DNA of 64,000 nucleotides. It comes from Caballeronia sordidicola. GTDB lineage: Bacteria; Pseudomonadota; Gammaproteobacteria; Burkholderiales; Burkholderiaceae. The stretch is from assembly GCF_001544455.2 (NCBI RefSeq), contig NZ_FCOC02000017.1:1-64000 (forward strand), given 5' to 3'. Under the pieces are notes generated by a model. It did not search any database, was not told the origin of the DNA, and was given only the letters and a program-made list of their open reading frames with translations. The position numbers and the translations under genes are program-made. Positions 1-5,880 of the stretch are shown here, one piece after another (the first letter of the stretch is position 1; each line of letters opens with the position of its first letter).

Positions 1-25
1 GTGTCCACTGTTAATCAGTGGACAC
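1..25. repeat. Perfect inverted repeat at the window edge
   Basis: Two perfect 10-base arms (GTGTCCACTG and CAGTGGACAC) are separated by TTAAT. The TGTCC...GGACA form resembles terminal repeats of some insertion sequences or a recombination site, but no transposase lies beside it and the window starts here. It could also be an operator or a terminator stem. No T-run follows on either strand. Confidence 0.4.
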
Positions 26-161
26 AGCTTGCCTTGCTCCCAATTCGGGCGCTATGTGCTGATAAATTCGCGCTTACGAAGAAAGTAGTAGCCATAGTTG
101 TCGCCAAGAAAGCTGCCATCTCGTTTGCCATGACCGGGTGTTCTGCACTTGCGTCGTTGGT

Positions 162-608
162 TTATCTGCGACTCGCCTTTCCCACATTTCGCTCGTAGAG
201 CAACCTCTTTGTCCCTACCTGAATAGTTCGGGTAATCCTTCGACTTCCTGTGCTCACAATTGGCACCATGAGAATTTGCGTGGTCAGCCCAGCGTTATAG
301 TCGCGTGCCAGTTGCCCGTGCTCAATCTGAATTCCGAGCTTTCGACACGCCTCGGCGGCAATCTGCTCAAACGTCCCGGCCGGCATCGGCCCTTTCGCAA
401 ACCTGTTCCATCGGGTCTTGGCGTATATGCCGTGACCGACCCGGACCAGCGCTGCGTCTTTGAGCAGCATTGCAAGCACTCGGCTCAACTGTGACTCGCT
501 GCCCAAACCAGCAAGCTCGGAGCGCAGAATAACGATGCTTGGATTTGCACGAACCGCATCTAACACCCGGTCAACCATCCGACGCTTTGGAGGCGATTTG
601 CTGTTCAT
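162..608 (-). CDS. DUF6088-like winged-helix protein
   Basis: A 148-aa protein. The N-terminal third (about residues 10-60) reads like the winged-helix segment of DUF6088/AbiEi-type antitoxin proteins: a helix pair, then KDAALVRVGHGIYAK, the usual 'gkl.rl.rGlY' turn. The rest holds short strands and a basic C-terminus. The ATG at 608 overlaps the stop of the metallophosphoesterase as ATGA, so the two are translationally coupled; an upstream in-frame start would lie inside that gene. DUF6088 proteins often occur in mobile regions and are thought to be transcriptional regulators or antitoxins. A regulatory partnership with the phosphoesterase is inference. Confidence 0.7.
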   Translation of the reverse strand: MNSKSPPKRRMVDRVLDAVRANPSIVILRSELAGLGSESQLSRVLAMLLKDAALVRVGHGIYAKTRWNRFAKGPMPAGTFEQIAAEACRKLGIQIEHGQLARDYNAGLTTQILMVPIVSTGSRRITRTIQVGTKRLLYERNVGKASRR

Positions 609-1387
609 ATCTCGACCACCAGCGATGGGTCGAATGCGGGGTTCTCCCATTCGAGCTGACTTACAGATGCGGCGTATCGTTGCCGTGCATATCCGCGCGG
701 GTTAGCCACGACGCGGCAGCTCCCAACGATGTAATCGAATGAGTCATGCACGTGCCCGTGCACCCACAAATGCGCCTGTTCAACCAGCGGCGTCAGGTCC
801 GATACGAAGGCGGCGTTGAGCAGGTCATTGCCGTACCGCGGATGTACCGAATTCCGATGGGGACCATGATGAGTGACAACGACCGTCTTACCGTCGAATG
901 GCGAAGCCAGTTGGGTCGAAAGCCATTGCCGGGACTTCACATGTTCGGCGAGTGCGAGCTGCGGACTAAAGGGCGCGCCCTTGCCAACTCTTATGGAGTG
1001 ATGGTCCCGCAGAGATTTCCCCGCTTCCTGCATGGCCGCAGGGGCATTCCCATCAAGAGCGTAGTCCGTCCACAGACATGTCCCGAGGATTCGAATGCCT
1101 CCCGTTTCCAGCGTCTCGCGGTCGAGGTAAGTAATGTTGGTGCCAGCCGCCACACGCGCAAGCTCCCGGACAACCCCGTAGTAGTGCGCGCCGTAGGCTT
1201 CATGGTTGCCGTGCACATAGACCACAGGAACCGGCCAGTCCGCAAACACCTTGACCGCATGGGTGTGCGAATAGATGTCGCCCGCGAGAATGAGCATGTC
1301 AGCGTCCGCCGCGGGCTCAATGACCCGATAGCCCGGAAACCGGTAGAGCATTTCGAGGTGGAGGTCTGACGCAATCTGAAAGCGCAC
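605..1387 (-). CDS. Calcineurin-type metallophosphoesterase
   Basis: A 260-aa cytoplasmic protein with all five phosphoesterase motifs in order: SDLHLE near residue 8, GDIY near 36, GNHE near 60, THHGPH near 172 and GHVH near 212. It should bind two divalent metals and hydrolyse a phosphomono- or phosphodiester; the substrate cannot be told. Length is normal for small single-domain members and there is no signal peptide. It is the first gene of a two-gene minus-strand operon with the DUF6088-like gene (4-base overlap). It lies in a lower-GC block next to a Tn7-like operon, so it is probably cargo. Confidence 0.85.
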   Translation of the reverse strand: MRFQIASDLHLEMLYRFPGYRVIEPAADADMLILAGDIYSHTHAVKVFADWPVPVVYVHGNHEAYGAHYYGVVRELARVAAGTNITYLDRETLETGGIRILGTCLWTDYALDGNAPAAMQEAGKSLRDHHSIRVGKGAPFSPQLALAEHVKSRQWLSTQLASPFDGKTVVVTHHGPHRNSVHPRYGNDLLNAAFVSDLTPLVEQAHLWVHGHVHDSFDYIVGSCRVVANPRGYARQRYAASVSQLEWENPAFDPSLVVEI

Positions 1388-1502
1388 GCTCGCCCCTAGT
1401 CAGGACAGATGGAACTGGAGTCATCGACTCTCGTCGATAGGCGCGAGTCGATGCCTGCTGAAAGCATCGATGGTGCTTTGTGGCAGGCCTCGTGTCCTGA
1501 GC

Positions 1503-1922
1503 TCATTGAAGAAGCGTTCCGCCGAACACCCTTTGCGGCGAGCTGCCGAGGAAGCTATCTGTCACGTCGTCGCAGGAAATCACGCCGTATTGGCGAGCCC
1601 AGTTCACCAGCAGGTACACAGTGTCGTACGACCATCCCGGGTCGCCAATGAGTTGATACCGGCGGCCGGTGCTGGTGACACCAAGCTTGGAGAGCGAATC
1701 GAATTGATAGATGGGAGAGCTTATCCGCGCGGCTTTAGTATCCGGTCGGACACCAATGAAATGACACTCATCGAGCTCAGTTTCGATGATGTGCCAGCTC
1801 AGCAGAGAAATTTTGGGCTCGGCCTCAAGCGAAGCAGGGGACCAGATTGGCACGTCCACATCTCCGTGAAGAGATAAGAGTCCAGACCTGGCCGGCGCTG
1901 TCATGCAGGTTGCCGGGCACAT
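1503..1922 (-). CDS. Hypothetical protein
   Basis: A 139-aa protein with no family I recognise. It has a mixed alpha/beta look, with a motif-like stretch LSWHIIETELDECHFIG and a conserved-looking tyrosine-rich segment near residues 95-115. I chose the ATG at 1922; a TTG at 1937 and an ATG at 1904 are alternatives, none with a strong ribosome binding site. A 34-base perfect palindrome lies about 45 bases upstream and probably sits in its promoter. It lies between the phosphoesterase and the DUF6471 gene, all on the minus strand. Confidence 0.55.
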   Translation of the reverse strand: MCPATCMTAPARSGLLSLHGDVDVPIWSPASLEAEPKISLLSWHIIETELDECHFIGVRPDTKAARISSPIYQFDSLSKLGVTSTGRRYQLIGDPGWSYDTVYLLVNWARQYGVISCDDVTDSFLGSSPQRVFGGTLLQ

Positions 1923-1966
1923 CGCTCTGGACTGCAACGGACGCCTGTCGTTCTACTTTTTGCGCC

Positions 1967-2000
1967 CTGAATAAGTGCGAAATATTTCGCACTTATTCAG
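1967..2000. promoter_or_regulatory. 34-bp perfect palindrome, putative operator A
   Basis: The two 17-base halves (first half CTGAATAAGTGCGAAAT) are exact reverse complements with no spacer. The inner core AAGTGCGA...TCGCACTT recurs at 2599-2620 in front of the DUF6471 gene. It lies between the DUF6471 stop and the start of the unknown minus-strand gene at 1922. No T-run follows on either strand, so an operator is more likely than an intrinsic terminator. Confidence 0.6.
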
Positions 2001-2050
2001 TATATCTAGGGTTGCAAAAACGAAGGCCGGATGGCCGAAAGGAGCTTGGT

Positions 2051-2560
2051 TTAGTCCGAAGACGTCGCTTTAGCAGCTTCGATGAGGTCGTCGTAGTCAA
2101 CGAACCGGTCCAGTGAATTGGAACTGAGCGCGATGAGTAACTGGAGGAAAAGCGCCAATGACATGTTGCCCGTCGCAATCTGGTTCTCGAGCAAACGTTC
2201 GGGTAAAGGCGTTCCCAGGCTTGCAAGCCGACGACACAGTTCGGTCCGATTCACCAGCGGTTGACGTGCAAGTTCGCTTGCAATGATGTCGCGCGCCTTG
2301 GCGTCCCACGAGCCTTCCCGACTCAGCACCTGTGCCCAGCGCTCGGGCGGCGTGGCGGCGGTGACTGCAATGATTTGTAGAAGGAAACTGACCTTCAGAG
2401 TGCCGCGTGAGATGCGGGAGACGAGCGCGCGCTCACCATCGGTATTTCCGTGTGCCGCAAGCGCGACCGCAAGCGAAGCGTACGTGATGTCTTTCCTCGC
2501 GAGGACAACACGCGCTACGCGCGATGCGAGCCTCGACCACTGGGTTTCCGCTTCGCTCAC
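2051..2560 (-). CDS. DUF6471 protein with two tandem repeats
   Basis: A 169-aa protein. Residues about 7-75 fit DUF6471: a helix with ITYASLAVAL, then RALVSRISRGTLKVSFLLQ. Residues about 85-150 repeat the same pattern (TELCRRLASLG, then LLENQIATGNMSLALFLQLL), so the gene holds two diverged copies. The pattern resembles a compact helix-turn-helix fold, and a DNA-binding role is plausible but inferred. Translation starts at GTG 2560 behind AAAGGGA. A dyad identical in core to palindrome A lies about 40-60 bases upstream, which suggests shared or self regulation. Confidence 0.75.
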   Translation of the reverse strand: MSEAETQWSRLASRVARVVLARKDITYASLAVALAAHGNTDGERALVSRISRGTLKVSFLLQIIAVTAATPPERWAQVLSREGSWDAKARDIIASELARQPLVNRTELCRRLASLGTPLPERLLENQIATGNMSLALFLQLLIALSSNSLDRFVDYDDLIEAAKATSSD

Positions 2561-2598
2561 AAAATCCCTTTGCTTTTTTTGCGTCTTAGACTAAAGTG

Positions 2599-2620
2599 AA
2601 GTGCGAAAATAATCGCACTT
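2599..2620. promoter_or_regulatory. Inverted repeat, putative operator B
   Basis: Arms AAGTGCGA and TCGCACTT surround AAATAA. Both arms and the arm orientation match the centre of the 34-bp palindrome at 1967-2000. The site lies in the promoter region of the minus-strand DUF6471 gene (start 2560) and within 150 bases of the divergent HAD-like gene at 2742, so it could control both. Confidence 0.55.
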
Positions 2621-2741
2621 AGAATGACATGGCCGGACAGAAGCAGAATAATCGTGTCCAGTCCGCCGGCCACTAGAAAACCGCACCTTCTCCGATTTTA
2701 AGTCGGATTGAGGCGCGCTTGTATCAGGAAGGCGGGAAGTC

Positions 2742-3227
2742 ATGTCCGACGGCTCCGTTTTATATCTCGCCATTGAAGGCTTGCTCGTTCCACTGTCCTC
2801 GAGCATGTCATCTGCCCGTGATGGAACGCTTAAAGCCACTGGCATTCACATCCAGCGTCTCGAGTACATGCTCGACGAGGCCGACACGAAGGTTGTGGTC
2901 AACTCGGCTCTGGTTCAGACCGTGGGCTACCGCGCAACGCTCGGCTTGCTCAGCGACGGGATTCGCCACAGGACAATCGGTGCGACCATCCCGGGAAATC
3001 GGCTGCTGGGCAATCGGACCGGAAAAAGGGTGGACCGTCATGGGTGGCTCGAAGACGACATGGAGCGCCGACAGGCTGACCACATCGCGATACTGGACCA
3101 TGACTTTAGGTATATACCGACGCAGTTTCGCCACGTCGCGCTGATTGCGGACAGTGGGCTCTGGGCTGCAGATGAGAGTGATTGGGTACGGCTGAAGGAG
3201 TTGCTGACGCCGCGAAACAGCACCTAA
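2742..3227 (+). CDS. HAD-like (Swiss-army-knife RNA repair type) protein, degenerate active site
   Basis: A 161-aa protein resembling the HAD_SAK family. It has an N-terminal strand VLYLAIEGLLVPL, a middle region on the state of the polypeptide (TKVVVNSALVQTVGY), and a late segment AILDHDFRYIP...ALIADSGLWAADESDW typical of the family. The normal DxDG nucleophile motif reads AxEG here, so both Asp residues are lost and phosphatase activity is doubtful. ATG 2742 follows GGCGGGAAG. It is divergent from the DUF6471 gene across 180 bases containing operator B. Homologues are often found with RNA repair or defence genes, but none is adjacent here. Confidence 0.6.
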   Translation: MSDGSVLYLAIEGLLVPLSSSMSSARDGTLKATGIHIQRLEYMLDEADTKVVVNSALVQTVGYRATLGLLSDGIRHRTIGATIPGNRLLGNRTGKRVDRHGWLEDDMERRQADHIAILDHDFRYIPTQFRHVALIADSGLWAADESDWVRLKELLTPRNST

Positions 3228-3349
3228 GCACCGAGATAGCAGCCTTAGTACGGGTAGAGGCAAAGGGAACAAGTGGCCAACCGAGAACCGGTTGACGAAA
3301 AGGGATGTGCGGACGCATAATCGCGTCCATCAAATAGATACGACTCTTG

Positions 3350-3425
3350 AATCTAAAACGGATTGTACGGGGCGAATCTAAAATGCGCAAGCGTTTTAGA
3401 TGCTCGGTCGTCTCCGTTTTAGATT
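3350..3425. repeat. Symmetric array of four ATCTAAAA motifs
   Basis: Two motifs on the + strand (3351-3358, 3376-3383) face two on the - strand (3394-3401, 3417-3424). The outer pair extends to perfect 13-base arms, AATCTAAAACGGA and TCCGTTTTAGATT. Motif starts are spaced 25, 18 and 23 bases apart. It looks like a multi-site binding array (operator, replication or recombination site). It is unlike the repeats after tnsB. Confidence 0.6.
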
Positions 3426-3530
3426 TTCGCCGTCTAACAGCGCCGACAACCCTGATGCAGGGCCTCGTCGGCGCGAACCTAGCTCAATGTGGAGGTAGTG
3501 CACCAGCTTAGTCAACATCGATGCGTACCC

Positions 3531-3570
3531 ACAAAAAAGTACGGCTGGACGGCGGCAACCGTCCAGCCGT
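3531..3570 (-). terminator. Intrinsic terminator, minus strand
   Basis: Perfect 12-base arms ACGGCTGGACGG and CCGTCCAGCCGT have a 6-base loop and are followed on the minus strand by ACTTTTTTG. It would end minus-strand transcripts coming from about 3.6-4.3 kb, where only a weak 117-aa gene is seen, or a noncoding RNA. Confidence 0.65.
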
Positions 3571-3925
3571 GATGGCGCACCCCTTGGAGGATGCCCCACC
3601 GCTTGCGCGCGCGTAGGGTCTCATATAGGGGGCGCTGAGTCAACTAATTTCCGCTTGCTTACGAAAGCTTGCGGTAAAAGAGACCCTATGAAGACCAACT
3701 CTCCTCCGCTTCACACCTCCGTCGCCCTTCTGGACGACTCGAGTCGCTCTCGGAGCAATCGCCGCCCAACTCCTTCGCGGCCGCTTGCCTTCGACTACAT
3801 CGCTAGGCGCAACCCGGTGACCAGAAATGCCCACGCGCACTGCATCCGCGCAGGTCGTTCTCGTAGTTGCTACCGCATGCCCGATGGCATCCCTTCCTCG
3901 CTGATTATCGCTTCGTCGCAGCACG

Positions 3926-4279
3926 CTAGCTCCGAACCGGGCCGCATGGGCACGGTGGCCAATATTCGGGCCTAAGGCTCTCGTCGTCTGACGATGACTT
4001 TAGGCGACTGTTTGCATCGGACCCGTTGATGCGTCCTTCCGCCTGAACCTCGTCAGCACCACTCGAGTGCTCGTGTTTCGCTAATCGGTCGATGGCCTCT
4101 CGCGCTAACAGTCGCGCCATGCGGGAGCGTGCGGGTGCGCTCGCTATCGCCGCACGCAAGCTCCAATCTGGATGCGAAAAAGAGGCACCGGTCACCGAGT
4201 GAATTTTCTTAACAACATCTTCTTGGGAGAAGGAGCGGAATATGGTTCTGACATTGTCAGAGTTCTGCGAACTGGTCAT
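3926..4279 (-). CDS. Hypothetical protein (weak)
   Basis: A 117-aa open frame with no recognised family. Residues 1-75 look protein-like (DVVKKIHSVTGASF, then two helices rich in Ala and Arg), while the C-terminus is low in order. Its start at 4279 overlaps the start region of the divergent + strand small gene at 4242, and there is no clear ribosome binding site. The terminator at 3531-3570 is on the same strand downstream and supports some transcription this way. Confidence 0.3.
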   Translation of the reverse strand: MTSSQNSDNVRTIFRSFSQEDVVKKIHSVTGASFSHPDWSLRAAIASAPARSRMARLLAREAIDRLAKHEHSSGADEVQAEGRINGSDANSRLKSSSDDESLRPEYWPPCPCGPVRS

Positions 4280-4463
4280 CAGGCGCGTTCAGGCAGCTAA
4301 CACCTGCACGCAGGGCCTCTCCAGTTGCCCGAAGAAACCTCGGGTGGAGTTTGAATGTCGTGGAGCGGTTGAAGCGCTATGGCTGGAAGTCCAATCGGAA
4401 ATGCAACGCAAATACGGTTTGGACATGCATCGGTTTGAGATACGGGACCGGCGCGATGTCTGA
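4242..4463 (+). CDS. Small protein coupled to tnsC
   Basis: A 73-aa acidic/basic mixed protein, no family recognised. ATG 4242 has a good ribosome binding site (AAGGAGCGG, 6 bases upstream). The stop overlaps the tnsC start (ATGTCTGA), so it is the first gene of the Tn7-like operon by position and coupling. It has no membrane segment; the C-terminal half is predicted mostly helical (EALWLEVQSEMQRKYGLDM). It may be a regulator or accessory subunit of the transposition complex, or a leader gene for coupled translation of tnsC. Function is unknown. Confidence 0.55.
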   Translation: MVLTLSEFCELVIRRVQAANTCTQGLSSCPKKPRVEFECRGAVEALWLEVQSEMQRKYGLDMHRFEIRDRRDV

Positions 4464-5880
4464 TGAGACGAGTCCCCTTGTATGGAGCAGCGACGTCTCG
4501 GACCCTCAGACGAAACTTATCTCGTCCCGGACCACGCCCGTTACAGAGTCACCGTATGACCTGGCCGAAAGGAACCCGGGCGCGACTCAGGATAAGTATT
4601 TCAATACAAGTTCTGAACTCCCGGAGCCGATTCGGGCACCGAGTGACGCATGGGTGAATGACCGGTTGCGACGGCGCTGCACACCTGATGACAGCAGCCT
4701 CTGGACCGCGCCAGAAGGAGTTCGCGTTGCCGCAATGTCGAAGTTCCGTCATGGCTTCCTGCCTCTGCAGGAGCATCGCGACTTGACCGCATCTATCATC
4801 GCGGCCATTGCAGACAGCGCGGAATCCCGCAAAGTCGACAATCCGAGGTTCAAGCGACTCTTTTATTCACTTCCCCAAGTATTGGTGAGCGGAAAGCCAT
4901 TAGAGCCCCGAGAGAATCTGGAATCGGACTCGGGAGCGGTATTCACGTTGATGGGACGCTCGGGAACTGGACGCTCGGCGTTCCTTCGTCGACTTCGTAG
5001 CCTCCTTGGGCCGCCCGTTCGGGTACTGCCGACCATTACCACTGCGCCGCCACAGATTTGGTACATCCCGATGGTGAAGCTCGACTGGCCAGCTTGCAAC
5101 ACGGTCGAAGGTCTCTGCGAGTCGTTCCGGAAAGCCCTTGTAGCCGAGATAAAGGACCCGCTCAGAAACGAGGAGGTTGTACTGCGTCATCTGCAAGGGG
5201 CCGCTGCCGTGCACGCCGTAGTCGCAGCTTGCGTGATTTTCAACGTCGGTTTGCTGGCTATTGATGGCGCATGCGCTCACCACGTTGCGGGGCAATACGA
5301 AGGCATCTTGCAGCTTGTCCTCGAACTCAAGCGCTACAACATCCCAGTGGTGCTCTCCTGTTCAGAGCTCTTTTTCCAGCGAGCGGCTTTGGGCCCTCCT
5401 TTCATCAGGGAGGCCTTGGGTACGCAGGTCTCAACGTTGGATGTGCTACCTCCTGCGCCTGTGGAAAAAGAGCGCCGCGGGGAATCTCCCTGGCAGAGAT
5501 ACTGCCTCTGGTTTTGGAAAGCGGGGCTCTTCTGCCAAGACACCTTTCCTATGCCCGCAGAGCTCGTCCACTGGACGTACGAAGTTTGCCTCGGCCGCGT
5601 AGGCTGGTTGTCGGTCGGCTTCGGCGACTTGCACCTGAAGCTCATTCGAAAGCCAGCGTTACTGACACAACTGGACAAGAAAACGGTCACGGAAATCTTC
5701 GAGCGTGCGCTGCTCGCCTATGAAGATGTCAGGCGCGTGATTGGAGCAGTGGACAACAACGAAATCATCGATTCGGATGACTTTATGCGGTGTATGGACC
5801 ACTTTTCTTCCACGACAGCCCGCACGCTAAAAATGACGGCGTATCTTGAGCCATCGAGGGGACGTCGTGCGCGCAGATGA
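4456..5880 (+). CDS. tnsC: TnsC/TniB-type AAA+ transposition regulator with degenerate ATP site
   Basis: A 474-aa protein. In Tn7 this AAA+ ATPase links target selectors to the TnsA-TnsB transposase. The Walker A region reads GRSGTGRS (residues about 167-174) with Arg173 in place of the essential Lys. The Walker B region reads LLAIDGACAH with Asp270 followed by Gly271 instead of Glu. A sensor-1-like strand PVVLSCSE follows, and QIWYIPMVKLDWP matches the TnsC/TniB strand after the P-loop region. Start ATG 4456 is chosen because it overlaps the upstream small gene; a TTG at 4351 is open in frame but has no support. The stop overlaps the tniQ start. The family call rests on motif layout and gene context. 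Confidence 0.8.
   Translation: MSDETSPLVWSSDVSDPQTKLISSRTTPVTESPYDLAERNPGATQDKYFNTSSELPEPIRAPSDAWVNDRLRRRCTPDDSSLWTAPEGVRVAAMSKFRHGFLPLQEHRDLTASIIAAIADSAESRKVDNPRFKRLFYSLPQVLVSGKPLEPRENLESDSGAVFTLMGRSGTGRSAFLRRLRSLLGPPVRVLPTITTAPPQIWYIPMVKLDWPACNTVEGLCESFRKALVAEIKDPLRNEEVVLRHLQGAAAVHAVVAACVIFNVGLLAIDGACAHHVAGQYEGILQLVLELKRYNIPVVLSCSELFFQRAALGPPFIREALGTQVSTLDVLPPAPVEKERRGESPWQRYCLWFWKAGLFCQDTFPMPAELVHWTYEVCLGRVGWLSVGFGDLHLKLIRKPALLTQLDKKTVTEIFERALLAYEDVRRVIGAVDNNEIIDSDDFMRCMDHFSSTTARTLKMTAYLEPSRGRRARR

Larger units (their letters stand above)
3228..3925. other. 700-bp noncoding block in the accessory region
   Basis: No convincing gene was found on either strand; the short open frames have poor composition and no ribosome binding sites. 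It holds a fourfold ATCTAAAA array (3350-3425), a nested hairpin with arms GCGCCGAC and GTCGGCGC (3440-3474), and a minus-strand intrinsic terminator (3531-3570). The density of structure suggests a control region or an RNA gene. Confidence 0.5.

Noticed and set aside
1967..2000. Palindrome A as an intrinsic terminator
   Set aside because: There is no T-run on either side, and its core recurs in a promoter region, which favours an operator.
3655..3975. A 106-codon + strand frame in the accessory noncoding block
   Set aside because: Poor composition (Ser, Arg, Pro), no ribosome binding site and no family; also overlaps an equally weak minus-strand frame at 3640-3924.
4351..4455. TTG 4351 as the tnsC start
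   Set aside because: It lies inside the upstream small gene and has no ribosome binding site; ATG 4456 overlaps the small gene's stop and fits coupling.
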